Shown: positions 48,001 through 58,466, numbered from the stretch's first letter. The stretch is 64,000 nt of DNA from Rhynchopus euleeides (GCA_963210315.1 OY723269.1:124001-188000), one strand, 5' to 3'. Notes: generated by a model from the letters alone, not told the origin. Made by a program: numbers and translations.

Positions 48001-50390
48001 CTCGCGAGCTCCGCCCTGCACAGGGAACCCACACCACTGGGGCACGGTGAGAGTGCCGGTGGAGGCGCGTCGGGCGCAGGTACGTCAGGGGACGTTGTCA
48101 GAGGTGGAAGTGTGGGAGGGGCAGCTGTGTCAGGTGCAGGCGTTTGTGGAGAGGGTGTTGGAGGCACTGCTACATCTTCCCACAAGAGGATTCTGGCGTT
48201 CGTCCTGGCTTCTCCCGTCACGATGGTGTCGCTTGTGCGGAAGTACGAAACAATGGATGTCATTCTGGATGGCATGGTGTAGGACTGCAGCAGGCCCCCG
48301 GTCTCCACGGAGTACACCTTCATGTCCCCGCTTCCCACCACCACCAGCTTGCTCCAGTCCTGGGAGAAGGACACGTCGGTGATATCCTTGCTCACCACAA
48401 CCTTTGTTGTGTGCAGGGGGTAGTCACTAAGTTTGTAGATCTTCATTCTGGAACCTGACTCCCAAACCAGACTGGCGAAGTAGAGACCATCTGGTGACGT
48501 GCGCGAACCCATTGCTTGTGTGATCTGCCAAGGTCTTGAGAATATCACCAGTCGTTGCATCCCACACAACCACCTTCTTATCCCCCCCGCCACTGATGAG
48601 TCTTCCCCCGTCAATGGTATAAGTCAAGGCGTGAACCCAGTCGGTGTGACCTCCAGTGAGGGACATCACCAAGGCACCAGTATCAGCATCCAAGATGTAG
48701 ATGACACCGCGCGAGTCCCCAGAAGCAACGCGTGTCCCGTCTGGTGAGTATGCAACAGAAGAAAGGCCTGTCCTCCTCCGAAGTTCCCCGCTGCTGGATG
48801 TGGTCGACCACAGTTCCGTCCCGCTGCTCAAGCTGACGACAGCAACGCCATTCCCCAGCGCCAGCGCCACCTTGCCCCCATCAGGAGAGAACGCCAAGCC
48901 GGACGCAGGATGGTTGATGTAGGAGGGCACTGTGAGGGCTGCACCTGTTGTCACGTTGTGCACATGCAAGCCCCAGGACGATACCAGTGCAACCAAAGTG
49001 TCGTCATGTGAAACTGTAATGTGCCTGGCAGGACCTGACACCCTTGCAAGCACTGCCCGGCACTGCGGACCCGCGCCACTGGGGCACGGTGGGAGTGGCG
49101 CACCAGGCGTTGCAGGTGCAGGTGTTGGAGGTGGGGTTGGTGCCAGGTCGTCCCACAAGAGGAGATTGCCGTTGTCCCCGTACTGTACCGTGATGATGGT
49201 GTCGCTGGTGTGGAAGTACGACACTCCCTGTGTCCCTGTGGATGGCATGGTGTACGCCTTCAGCAGGCTGCCGGTCTCCACGGAGTACACCTCCATGGCA
49301 CCATATCCCACCACCACCAGCTTGCTCCAGTGCTGAGAGAAGGATATATCAAACGTACTCAGAAGGAGCAGGGAATCCCCGTTGCGAATATTCTTGTGGA
49401 TGGAGTAGTCGCTCAGTTTGTAGATGTTCACCCCATCCATTTCACGGCCACGGGCCAGACTCGCGAAGTAGAGACCATCTGGTGACACTTGCACTGGGGA
49501 ACTTGCGCTGGTTTGCTCTGCCAAGGTCTTGAGAACAGCCCCAGTCGTTGCATTCCACACAACGACTGTTTCATCCGCCGACCCACTGATGAGTCTTCCC
49601 CCGTCAAGGGTGTACGCCAAGCCGCGAGCCTGACCGGTGTGACTTCCAGTGAGGGACAACACCAAGGCACCAGTGGCGGCATTCCAGATGCGGATGCTGC
49701 CATCGCCGTGCCCAGAAGCAAGACGTGCCCCGTCTGGGGAATACGCAACAAACGTGCAGTCCGCGTCCACTGCGTGAGACCACAATTCCGTCCCGCTCAA
49801 GCTGATGACAACAACCCTCGCAGACAGCAGTGCCACCGCCACCTGCCGCCCGTCAGGAGAGAATGCAGACTGCGCTGCATAGAAGACGGAGGGCACTGCG
49901 AGGGCAGCACCTGTGCTCATGTTGTACAGTGCAAGCCACGCTCTGTTGCCACCGCAGCCAACGTGTCGTCATGCGACACGACGACACCCTTGGGATAGTA
50001 CAGATCGCTAGCAAGCTCTGCGGTGCACTCTGGACCGGCAGTGTTGGGACACCTTGGAAGTGCCGGTATGACGTCACCACTGGGAGCACAGAGGCTCTCG
50101 CCCAGCGGGGTCACCCCGTCCCAGGGGGACAGCCCGCACGACTTGAGGTAGTCGCGTCCGACGAACTTCCGATGCGTGCTGTTGACGAGCATCTCCCCCC
50201 AAATGTAGCTGTGGACTCCCAAGAGGTCGCAGAGGGCCGCCCCGCATCGAGTCGCGTCATCTTCGCTGATCAGGCCGTAGCCGGACTTGCATTGCATCCC
50301 CTTTGTGATTACTATCGTGCTGCAGAAGGGGTCGGCAGATGCAGCGAGGGCACTGAAGCAGAGCGGCAGCAGTGCCGCTACGGCAGCCAT
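45036..50390 (-). CDS. Type I membrane protein with four tandem WD40-like propeller modules; two frameshifts
   Basis: ATG at 50390 gives a signal peptide (MAAVAALLPLCFSALAASAD). A Cys-containing N-terminal region (about 110 residues) follows. Four homologous modules of about 320-335 residues come next. Each opens with CPSGxGPxCRAxL (CPNTAGPEC in the first) and contains VSxDDTLAxVA, FSPDGxxVAVA, VAYSPDGTRLASGH, TGGHTDxV, GGRLISGSxDxxVVVWDATTGAVLKTL, VSPDGLYFASL and FSQDWSKLVVVGxGDM. Pro/Thr/Ala linkers separate them. After module four come an EGF-like Cys cluster (CTSDKTCRVFGDGTAKC), a roughly 90-residue alpha/beta domain that may be SEA-like, a membrane span (GAIAGIVVGCVVAVAVLAAV) and a tail of about 55 residues. 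The stop is TAG. The frame shifts twice: near 49925-49932 one base is missing relative to the equivalent site in module three, and near 48496-48503 two bases are missing relative to the sister modules. Either the gene is recently broken or these are sequence errors. Likely a surface receptor or adhesin. Confidence 0.9.
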
Positions 50391-50958
50391 GGCTGCGGTG
50401 TGTGCAGGTGTGTGTCCTATCTGTCGGGTGGTGGTGTCAGGGCTGTTGCGCTCTCCAACAGCAAAGCACGGCACCTCAGCCGCAGTGCTGGGGGGCAAGG
50501 GGTGTGCACCACGTGAAGGGCTGCGAGGTCCATCCCGCTCACTCCCTCCTGAGGCGGTGCAATGCACTTGTTGCTCTTCCGAACAGGGCTTCAACGTTCC
50601 CCCTACATACCACCGTGCCAAGAAAAGAGTATCTAGAACAAACAAACAGGGCTGCAGAGAGGGGGGGGGGGGCGTCAGGGAAGAGCGCTGTGGCTAAAAT
50701 ACAGAGGGCCGGGGGTGGAGGTGTGGGGGCAGCACACAGACACACAGGGGTGGGCTAGGACCCGTGCAGGGTTAACCCACCTAAAAAGTGATCAACACAC
50801 ACACAGAGAGCACCAGCTCTACAACTCGGCCAACCCCCACCCCCCCCCCCCCTCCCCCAGGTTACAATAAAACAGGGAAGCACAAAACCACACGGAGGTG
50901 ACTCGGGTTTGGATGCTGGAAACATCAGCCCCTGCATCCCCCCCCACCCCCGCAACCC
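50391..50958. other. Gap between the coiled-coil gene and the WD40 gene
   Basis: Holds CA-rich sequence, a G-run near 50660-50672, a C-run near 50841-50854, and the first copy of a 60-bp direct repeat (50747-50805). No gene seen. Confidence 0.6.
50747..50805 (+). repeat. 60-bp direct repeat with a hairpin core, copy 1
   Basis: GGGGTGGGCTAGGACCCGTG, CAGGGTTAACCCACC and AAAGTGATCAACACACACAC in order; the partner at 52831-52890 differs at only a few bases. The ends GGTGGGCTA and TTAACCCACC can pair. Confidence 0.6.
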
Positions 50959-52065
50959 TCAGGGGTGCATCGGCCCGCCTGGCAGGGGAGCAGCCCCACC
51001 CAGCCAGTGCGCGGGCTGGCGGGGTGGGGAGCAGCGCCGCGGGTCGGGGTACACCGCACCGCTGTGCACTGGAGAGGTCGCGGCACCGGCAGCAGGCCCG
51101 GGCACATGGTGCAGCGGGTGGGCGGCTGGCGGCGGGGGGGGTGAGGCCATGCTCCGCCCCGCCAGCAGCGACGACACCTGCGACCGCAGCGCGGGCAGCG
51201 ACGCCGCTGCGCCCTGGGTGGCGTGCAGCGGCGGCGGCATCGCCACCTCCATCTCCCTGCGCCGCTCCGCCTGCGCGCGGGCCAGGGCGTCGCGCTCCTG
51301 CTGCAGCGCCTCCAGCTGCTGCCGCATCGACGCAGCCTCCCCCTGCGACCTGCTCAGCTCCGCCGCCGACGTCTCGTTGATGGCATCGAGCCTCGCCAGC
51401 AGCTGCCCCACCTCGGGCACCACAGCGGGCGCCGCCTCCGCGTTGCTCCGCCGCAGCCCCGCCTCGAGGGCCAGCTGCTGCAGCATGCCCTGGCTTGCCG
51501 CCACACGCTCCTGCAGCACGCCGGCGCGGCGCCGCGCCTCATCACGCTCAGCCTCCAGCCGCCGCAGCTGGTCTGCGATGTGGGGCGGGATGGAGCTGTA
51601 CTGCGCGGTGGCATGCGACGGCACACCCGGCAGCGGCAGTGCCTGTGGGATAGGCGACAAGGGGGGCACATAGGCCGGGTCTGTGATGAGGGGGTTGACG
51701 ATGCCCTGCACATGCCGTGCCAGCTCGGCGGTGTTGAAGATGTCGTGCGGCGGAGGGGGCAGCCCGCCCAGGGAAGCGGCACGGTCCGCCGCGACCATGC
51801 GGTCCTCCTGGTTGAGGCGATCGCGGATGCGCCCCACCATGTATTCATCGAAGGCGCTCTGCTCGGCAGCCTCCTGCAGGATCTGCTGCGACAGCTGCTG
51901 CCGGGTGCCCAGGCCCCTGTCGGGGCTGACGCAGGGGCTGTCTGGGCGGATGAGAGGGCGCGGGTTAGGCCATGTGGTGCCGCCGCGGTCGGGGCTCATG
52001 GCCTTGCTGTCATCGTGGAGCCCGCGTAGGATGTCGGCAGGGGGGCCGAACTCCACAGAGACCAT
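50959..52065 (-). CDS. Coiled-coil protein (368 aa), unknown function
   Basis: ATG at 52065 (MVSVEFGPPADILRGLHDDS), TGA at 50959-50961. A splice-acceptor-like CTCTCCCACCCTCAG ends about 52 bases before this ATG, which argues against the upstream part of the frame being coding. The first third is Pro/Asp/Arg-rich with a helical segment (LSQQILQEAAEQSAFDEYMV). The middle is a long coiled coil: ADQLRRLEAERDEARRRAGV, and later MRQQLEALQQERDALARAQA. The last 80 residues are Pro/Ala/His-rich and probably disordered. No transmembrane segment or signal peptide is visible. It sits directly upstream of the WD40 receptor gene on the same strand. I do not recognise a named family; scaffold or cytoskeletal roles are typical for this layout but remain a guess. 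Confidence 0.75.
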   Translation of the reverse strand: MVSVEFGPPADILRGLHDDSKAMSPDRGGTTWPNPRPLIRPDSPCVSPDRGLGTRQQLSQQILQEAAEQSAFDEYMVGRIRDRLNQEDRMVAADRAASLGGLPPPPHDIFNTAELARHVQGIVNPLITDPAYVPPLSPIPQALPLPGVPSHATAQYSSIPPHIADQLRRLEAERDEARRRAGVLQERVAASQGMLQQLALEAGLRRSNAEAAPAVVPEVGQLLARLDAINETSAAELSRSQGEAASMRQQLEALQQERDALARAQAERRREMEVAMPPPLHATQGAAASLPALRSQVSSLLAGRSMASPPPPPAAHPLHHVPGPAAGAATSPVHSGAVYPDPRRCSPPRQPAHWLGGAAPLPGGPMHP

Positions 52066-52676
52066 CACGGCGAGTGCGGCATGCAGAGGCGGGAGGCTGC
52101 CACGTGTTGCCTGAGGGTGGGAGAGTGGTAGTGGTGGTGTTGCCCACAGCGCTGCCAATTATCCCTTCACTGTGGCAAAGGGGGGGAGGGGGGGGGGCGG
52201 GGGTGGGGGTGGACGGTGGACGAGATTGGGGCAGGACCAAGCCAGCCACGGTTCCATGAAGGGGCGCCCCCTCCCCTTCATCCCTCCGCCCCCTCCCCTC
52301 AGCAGCGCTGTGGGTCCGCCACACGCAGCTGTTCCGATCGCCCGCCACACAGGGGGGCGGGGGGGGGGGGGGGGGGCAAGGCATCGCGCGAATGCCTCCA
52401 TCAAAAGGCCCCCCGCTACCACCACCAAACCACCTCAGCTCGGATTTCGTTCTGAGGACACACCCATGCTCCACACCCCGGGTCTCTACCAGCCACCCCC
52501 GCCGTCATCCCCAAGTGAACCCCTGAAGCTTCAAGCCGGCACAAGTCACGGCGAGAGAGTAAGACATAATAAGGCACGTCTTGTGTGTCCCGAGACACAC
52601 CCACGCACACATGAATCCTTCTGCAGTCGTGTAGAACACACTTAGCGCCTGCTCTTTGATGTAATGTCCACTGTGC

Positions 52677-52797
52677 GGGGGGCTTCGCTCTGTGCCACAC
52701 TGTGTGTCAATAGTGTGCCACCATGCAAGCCAGTTTTGTGAGTGGCGGCTCACCGTTCCTCACGCCCTTCTGCAGTTTTTTTCTGATCGAAGGCCCC
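52677..52797 (-). mobile_element. MITE-like element, subfamily 2, copy 3 (inverted)
   Basis: Begins GGGGGGCTTCGCTCTGTGCC and ends CTGATCGAAGGCCCC, about 121 bp. Read on the minus strand its interior (CAAAACTGG, GACACACAGTGTGGCACAG) matches the plus-strand copies at 32752 and 56755. This copy shows that both ends carry the CTTCGCT-type terminus. Confidence 0.6.
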
Positions 52798-52830
52798 TCA
52801 CTCACTGCCGGGGGCACACACACCCACACT

Positions 52831-52890
52831 GGGGTGGGCTAGGGCCCGTGCAGGGTTAACCCACCTTAGAAAGTGATCAACACACACACA
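52831..52890 (+). repeat. 60-bp direct repeat with a hairpin core, copy 2
   Basis: Near-identical to 50747-50805. Both copies lie upstream of a minus-strand gene, the coiled-coil gene here and the WD40 gene for copy 1. Confidence 0.6.
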
Positions 52891-52934
52891 CGCTACCACC
52901 ATCCCCTTCTCATGATACCGTGATAATGTCATTC

Positions 52935-53132
52935 AGAGAGCGTGGGGGGGTCAGTCTTTGCATGGCCACGGTAATGGGTTTCCATGGAGGGCGCAAGAAG
53001 AACCCAGCGCCGCACCAGCTGCAGCGCAAGATTGGGCGTGGATGTTTTTTTTTTGCGGCCTGTGTGGTTGTCTTCGTCGTTTTTCTGCTGCGACCGGACA
53101 TCCCCTTCTGGAGACACCGATCTACACTATGA
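52935..53132 (+). CDS. Possible 65-aa single-pass membrane protein (weak)
   Basis: An ATG-started plus-strand frame (MSFRERGGVSLCMATVMGFH) with a basic stretch (GGRKKNPAPHQLQRKIGRG) followed by a hydrophobic run CFFFAACVVVFVVFLLRP. The Phe-run comes from a T homopolymer. It would be the only plus-strand gene in the window and has no recognised relative, so chance is quite possible. Confidence 0.15.
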   Translation, partial: RERGGVSLCMATVMGFHGGRKKNPAPHQLQRKIGRGCFFFAACVVVFVVFLLRPDIPFWRHRSTL

Positions 53133-54502
53133 ACCGTGAGCTGATGCTGGAGCTTTCGGGAGCCTCTGCGAGTGGGTGGCCACGTTTTCTTTGGTGGACG
53201 CATCCAAAAGGAAATAAAGAAATAAAGAACCCGAAAAGAGGTCGAGGCACCCGCTCCACACCAGCATCTTGGGGCCGGGGGTTCACAGTTCACACAGGTG
53301 AGGATCAGTCCTCTGTGAGGCGCTTATCCTGAAGACGTTCCAGTTCCCCGGTCGGTCTCCAGAAACTCGGGCCGCGTCTGGCGCTGTATCGCCTCGGCGG
53401 GGCTGTCGTCCCTTACAGTCTTCTCTGTACGAGGTCATCCACAGGCTGCACACCTGCCCCGCGGCTGTGTGGCAGTCTTCGCGGAGTGCAATGCGAAGGT
53501 CTGGCCTGACGTGGTGTGACTATTTAGACTCCAGGTGTCTCCACCCTTCCTGGTCTGGGGAGCCTCGGTACCCAAGCAGTTTTAGGTCATGCTCTGGACC
53601 ACGGCCGTGCTAGACTCCTGGTACAGGCACCCGTCATGGTCCGGGGACGGCCCCCCCAGGCAGTTTAACGTCTTACCCAGGACACACGTCTTACCCAGGA
53701 TGTCTGATGTCTTTCTTTGGGCTGTGCACCTTTTGCACGGCGTAAAGAGAAATCACCCAGAACAACATATCCTGCAGTGTGCTGCAGATCGCAACGGAGC
53801 AAGCCATGCGATCACCGCCGTCATACACCCAGGCTCATCCCAACGCCTCCTTTGATTTTGTTCCGTGCAGTGCAGAGAGGAGGTGGCGGTGGTGGTGGTG
53901 GCGGCGGCGGCACCGAGATAACTCTGATGCCACCATCCGTTGTGCAAACAATAACCTGCCAAGCCACCCCCCCTCACTCCCACCCCCCCACCCCCACCCC
54001 CCCTTTTTTTCCACACACCACCACACCACTGCAACGTTCCCTGCCTGTCCAGCCCCCCAGCAGACCCATTCTGTTCAGCACTGATCAACCAACAGAGTGA
54101 CGCAACGAACTAGAAGTTTTTTTTTGACAGAATTCTAAGGTGGGAGGGTCAGTTGAGAGGGGGGTGGGAGATAATGAGGAGCGACGGGGAGAGATGGTGA
54201 GGAGACAGCGTTTTGGTTTCTCTTTTTGGCAAGCGCGTTCATATCATGCCTGTAGAACCCAACACACACTCCCGCCTGTGTGTTGTCCAAGCGGAGTTGT
54301 CGGGTTTTTTTTAACCGCTGCCTCATGCACCGGGCTTGCGGGGGGGGAGGGGGCCAGCTCCAGAGCAACGCAGCTCTTGGAGCTGATGAATCAGATGACA
54401 CTGGGTGTTGGGGGGGGCCTGTTCCATCTCAAAGAAAAAACTGTTCTCGAGATGGCCCATACCCCCCAACACCCCAGATACGCGCCTTCAGGTGCCTTTC
54501 CT

Positions 54503-54627
54503 CTATCGGCAAAAGAAGGCGGCGAAGGTGTTCGGCGTTTCTTCTCTCTCCGATAATCAGGCTTTTTAGGAGGAAGCACACCACAAAAAACACACACACA
54601 CCGCTTTGAGCACCGTGGCGAAGACCC
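54503..54627. mobile_element. MITE-like element, copy D (diverged)
   Basis: The right end CACACACCGCTTTGAGCACC followed by GTGGCGAAGACCC resembles the right ends of copies A and B. The left end (GGCAAAAGAAGGCGGCGAAG) is poorly defined. Confidence 0.35.
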
Positions 54628-54897
54628 ATCCCGATGCCGTCCCACCCCACCCCCCCCCCCCCCGACTAGAGTATATTTTACTCCAACTGGAGAACCCATC
54701 ACGCCCCACGCAGTAAATGAGAGTATCCCAAAAAATAAACCTACCCCCCACACCACCCACCTCGCCGCCCGCAGTGTTGAACGCGCATGCGGATTCGCTA
54801 GCACCCTGGTCCCTGATGCGATTAATCCACTGCCGTTCTACCCAGGCACGTGAGTATTTTCTTTTGCAAAATCGTGTCGAGCACACCGAGCACGCCC

Positions 54898-54933
54898 TGC
54901 TCTTGATGTGAGCTCCACTGCCGGCAACACACG
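54898..54933 (+). repeat. Short dispersed repeat, copy 2
   Basis: TGCTCTTGATGTGAGCTCCA and the following CTGCCGGCAACACA match 39541-39576. Confidence 0.4.
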
Positions 54934-54975
54934 CCCACACACACACGTCGCTATCAGTAAGATTGTTTGCTTGTT

Positions 54976-54997
54976 GCATCGAGTGAACTCTGATGGC
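54976..54997 (+). repeat. Direct repeat TTGCATCGAGYGAACTCTGA, copy 1
   Basis: Recurs at 55942-55963 with one C/T difference in the core; spacing 966 bp. Meaning unknown. Confidence 0.45.
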
Positions 54998-55100
54998 TCC
55001 AAGGTACCCCAGACTGTGCCACATACACACTGAATGCACTCACCCGCAACCCCTGTTGCACGGAACAGGGAAAACATGAACCCGGATGCTGGGGTGTGTG

Positions 55101-55124
55101 GAGAGAGAGAGAGAGAGAGAGAGA
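55101..55124 (+). repeat. GA dinucleotide microsatellite
   Basis: About twelve uninterrupted GA units. Confidence 0.85.
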
Positions 55125-55941
55125 CAACAGACAGAGCTGATTTGGTCTGGGCTTGCGTGGGCTGGAGCTCCAGGGGGGGCAGGGCACGCCAGCGGCACGT
55201 TGTCAGGAGGGGAGTAAGCAGTTGAGAGAGAGAGACAGAGACAGAGAGACAACAGGCAGAGAGAGAAGCGATGCGGGGAGAGCGGGGTGCATCACATAGC
55301 TTGCAACGCCCAACTCGCAAACCCGCCTCTCCCAAAAAAAATAATGGGGCCACGGTTGTCCCCATTGAGGGTTGGGGGGCAGGGGTGGAGGGGAGGGGGG
55401 GGCGCGTGGTAGAAAGTGTCTCTGCGCTCTGATCTGCACCTGATACTACGGCTTCTTTTTTGCGTTGACGCTTCCACACCCACACCCCTGCTGATGATGG
55501 TGTTGTGAGTGGGGAGCACAAAGGGCACAAACAAAGCGCGAGAAACTTTCCACCCGCATTGAAGTGTGCGGAAAAGAACAGTATAAAATAACCCCTGCCC
55601 ATCGTCGTGTGTCTGAGATCTCGCGATGTGGCAGTAATGATGTGTGGGGGGGGGGGGGGGGAGGCGGGGCGATTATGCAGAGAATGAAATACCACTACAG
55701 GGCAGCCGCTCTTTGATTATCATGCGTTGGCACTCCCACGCACAAAACTTCAACTCCCGTGACGGCGAGGCGAATATCGTGGTGTGTGCGGTGCACGTTT
55801 GGCTGTCGCTGTGACATTCTCCTGATGACAAGTGTGCGTGAAACAAAAGCAGGGGCGTAAAAGATCCAGTGACATTACCTCTCCTACATGATTGCATTGG
55901 TGCCCCCACATAGTAACCTTTGGTATCTAGTGTGATGCGGT

Positions 55942-55963
55942 TGCATCGAGCGAACTCTGACGT
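55942..55963 (+). repeat. Direct repeat TTGCATCGAGYGAACTCTGA, copy 2
   Basis: Partner of 54976-54997. Confidence 0.45.
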
Positions 55964-56028
55964 TTACCTACACACGTAAATATTTTTACTATTTGTGTGG
56001 AACACTCTCACGAACACCGAACACATGA

Positions 56029-56137
56029 GGGGGGCTTCACTACTAGACAGTTTATGACAAAGCTTCGACGCTTTTTCATCTCGTGTAAAGAGGAAATGCA
56101 CCTAAATACCTCGTCAACACCCCCGTCGCGAAGGCCC
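56029..56137. mobile_element. MITE-like element, copy E
   Basis: Starts GGGGGGCTTCACTAC and ends GTCGCGAAGGCCC, about 109 bp. The interior GAGGAAATGCACCTAAATAC resembles the GGAAATTCACC core of copies B and C. Confidence 0.45.
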
Positions 56138-56754
56138 ACACTTCCACAAGGCAGTTTGAACATGAGTGGTGCGCTTAAAACCGGTCCCCACCACACCCTG
56201 CGTCCAACGAGGCTGCCTTCAACCCTATTCTTTTGCCGCGCCACACCTTGATACACTGTGTGGCAGGGCACCACACACACACACCCTGCAGCAAGCATCA
56301 CCCCAAACACCCACCCCCCCCCGCCCCCCTCCTCTTCGGTCACTCCCGACTGCAATCTGACACCGTGAAACACGTCCCGCAAGGGGCCGAGGTGTGGTCG
56401 GGGTGGCAGGGTAGAGATCGTAGCTAGAGAGCTTGGCGTGGGGGGGGTGGGGGGGGGGTGGAGGGGAGAGTTTAACAGAGGGGGGTAGACGAGAGAGCCT
56501 GGAGGAAGCCCCGCAACAGGACACCCTACACCCTATCCCTTGTGCAGTGCAGCAGCACCTGCACCGAAAAGGCGCCGAAAACGCCAGGGCCCTGGGGGAA
56601 CGGGGGGTGGGGGTATGCCAGCCCCGGGGGGGCAAGGGGGTGCTGGGTTTGGGGATGTGGGGGGAGGAGGGGCAGCTGGCAGCAACACCACAGGGGAGGT
56701 CCAGCTCAAGCCCTGCAGAGGCCTGCCACATCCACTGTTCTGGGGGGTGGGGAG

Positions 56755-56878
56755 GGGGGCATTTTCCGTCAGAAAGGTGCAGAAGGGAGGGAAAAGGTGG
56801 GCCGCACCCGCAGCACTGGCTGTGAAGTGGACACTGCTTTGCCACCCAGTGTGGCACAGAACAGAACGAAGTCCCCCT
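56755..56878 (+). mobile_element. MITE-like element, subfamily 2, copy 4
   Basis: A G-run then CATTTTCCGTCAGAAAGGTG at the left and CAGTGTGGCACAGAACAGAA followed by CGAAGTCCCCC at the right. The interior CTGGCTGTGAAGTGGACAC matches the subfamily. Confidence 0.5.
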
Positions 56879-57006
56879 TTGCGCTGCGTGCGCATGCCTG
56901 CCACAGCGCCTTGGGTGGAAGAGGGTGTCAACGGACCGATATTACACAAGACTTGATCTGGTGCAATCCCGGAAGGATAAACTGCCCGATTGGGGTGGGG
57001 GGGGGG

Positions 57007-57100
57007 GGGGGGGGCGGCTTCGCTCAGAAGTGTATCAAAGTGAGCCACCTCACATTACATAGGTGACAAACTGACACAGTTTGACACAGAGCAAATCCCC
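57007..57100 (+). mobile_element. MITE-like element, subfamily 2, copy 5 (short)
   Basis: Left end GGCGGCTTCGCTCAGAAGTG, right end CACAGTTTGACACAGAGC followed by AAATCCCCCC. Shorter inside than its relatives. Confidence 0.5.
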
Positions 57101-57352
57101 CCATTGTAGCTTTTTTGCGGAGATTAGTGTTCAGTTCCCGGAGAGGGGTCGAAAGAAGCCTGACAAGACACCACCAGGTGCGGCGTTCAGCCAGGCCCGC
57201 TTTTTTTTTCGCCGAAGAAATATTATATCTCCTCCCGTGCTGTATGCGTGCCGCCAATACTGATCCCGGGTGTCACTTTGTGTGCCACGCACGGTGCAGT
57301 TTGGGAACAGAGGCAGATACAGAGAGGCGCAGCTCCCTCCCCCCCCCCCCCC

Positions 57353-58466
57353 CAGGGGTGTAAATAAGGCCGACTCCCGACTCCCGACTCGCGCCGGATT
57401 TTTTGGGATTGGGAGGGTTGCCTTGCTTCCCTTAGGGAATGTGCGGTATTAGGCACCCCATGGCCAAAATGACCCCACTGCGATCCGCACAGACTCCAAA
57501 TATTCAAAAGAAAGGGTTTTTGGAACACCCGAGGAGGGGGGGTCCCGATGGGTGGGTGGGGGTGTAGGGGTCCCGCTGGGTGGGACATGGTGTGTGCCTC
57601 CCAGTCATCTTCTTCATTACCGGTCTCTGAACTGGGGTGAGTTCATTGCCAAACCACTGCTGTGAATACGGCGCCCCTTTCCCGCCCCTTTTGCCAGATC
57701 CTGGCAGCTCCCAAGAAGAGTTGTGTTCCGCCCCCATCAGGTGGTTGAGCATACCACAGCGCACACGTGCACAACCACACACACTCCACACAGATGCGTC
57801 ACACATGTGACGCAACTGTTGCGACACAAAACATGCCTCAGGTAGAGGCAGTAGTGTTTGACTCACAGCCAACATAGCTCTCAGTGGGGCCGTGGATGGT
57901 GTGGATGCATCCATGCATGCATCCACGGCATCCAGGGATGCCCGAAAATGTCAAAAAATGGATTTTTGATTTGGCATACAGGCATTCATCCACTGCAGGC
58001 AGGCCTGCATGCAGGGCTTCGGAGCTCCAGGCTGTGTGTGGATGCATCCACAAAATTTGTGGATGCATGCGCTGCATGCACGGGAAATACTGAGAGCTAT
58101 GCAGCCAAATACTGCTGCCGTGAGTGAGGTGCTCGCAGCGTGTGGGGCGCTGCGGGCGAAGTGGGGGGTTGGCTGGGACAGCCAACATGGCGCTGTGCGT
58201 CGCGTGCTTCTTCGCGGACCACCTCGCACGCGGGAAGACCCCGCAAGCGCCGAGTCAGTCCGCCCTGACCGAATGGTGGGCGACTGCTGGAGGGTCCATG
58301 GGACTCTCCACGGCAGAGGTGGCCGTACTACAGGATGCGTGCAGGATTGAGTAGGGTTTGAGACCGCCCGTCCCCCCCAGCCCCCCACCCCAGGTACCTT
58401 AGGTGACTGTAAATAACCGACTCCCGACTCCCGACTCCTGACCCCCAAACCTTATTTACAGCCCTG
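57353..58466. mobile_element. hAT-like DNA transposon, non-autonomous or decayed (1114 bp)
   Basis: The termini CAGGGGTGTAAATAAGG (left) and, inverted, CAGGGCTGTAAATAAGG (right) match at 16 of 17 bases and begin CAGGG, as hAT elements do. Both ends abut a C-run, so an 8-bp target-site duplication cannot be told from homopolymer. Just inside are GACTCCC heptamer repeats (57371-57390 and 58420-58447). A second internal CTGTAAATAA lies at 58408. The middle has GGATGCATCC-type palindromes (57898-57925 and 58037-58066). A short plus-strand frame (58187-58354; MALCVACFFADHLARGKTPQ) looks protein-like and may be a remnant, but I do not recognise a transposase. Confidence 0.6.

Noticed and set aside
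54838-55695. 285-codon minus-strand frame
   Set aside because: Largely the translation of CT/GA microsatellites (Ser-Leu runs) and C-runs; no domain.
54976-55963. Terminal-repeat retroelement bounded by the TTGCATCGAG repeats
   Set aside because: The shared sequence is only about 22 bases, and there are no coding remains or priming-site features between the copies.
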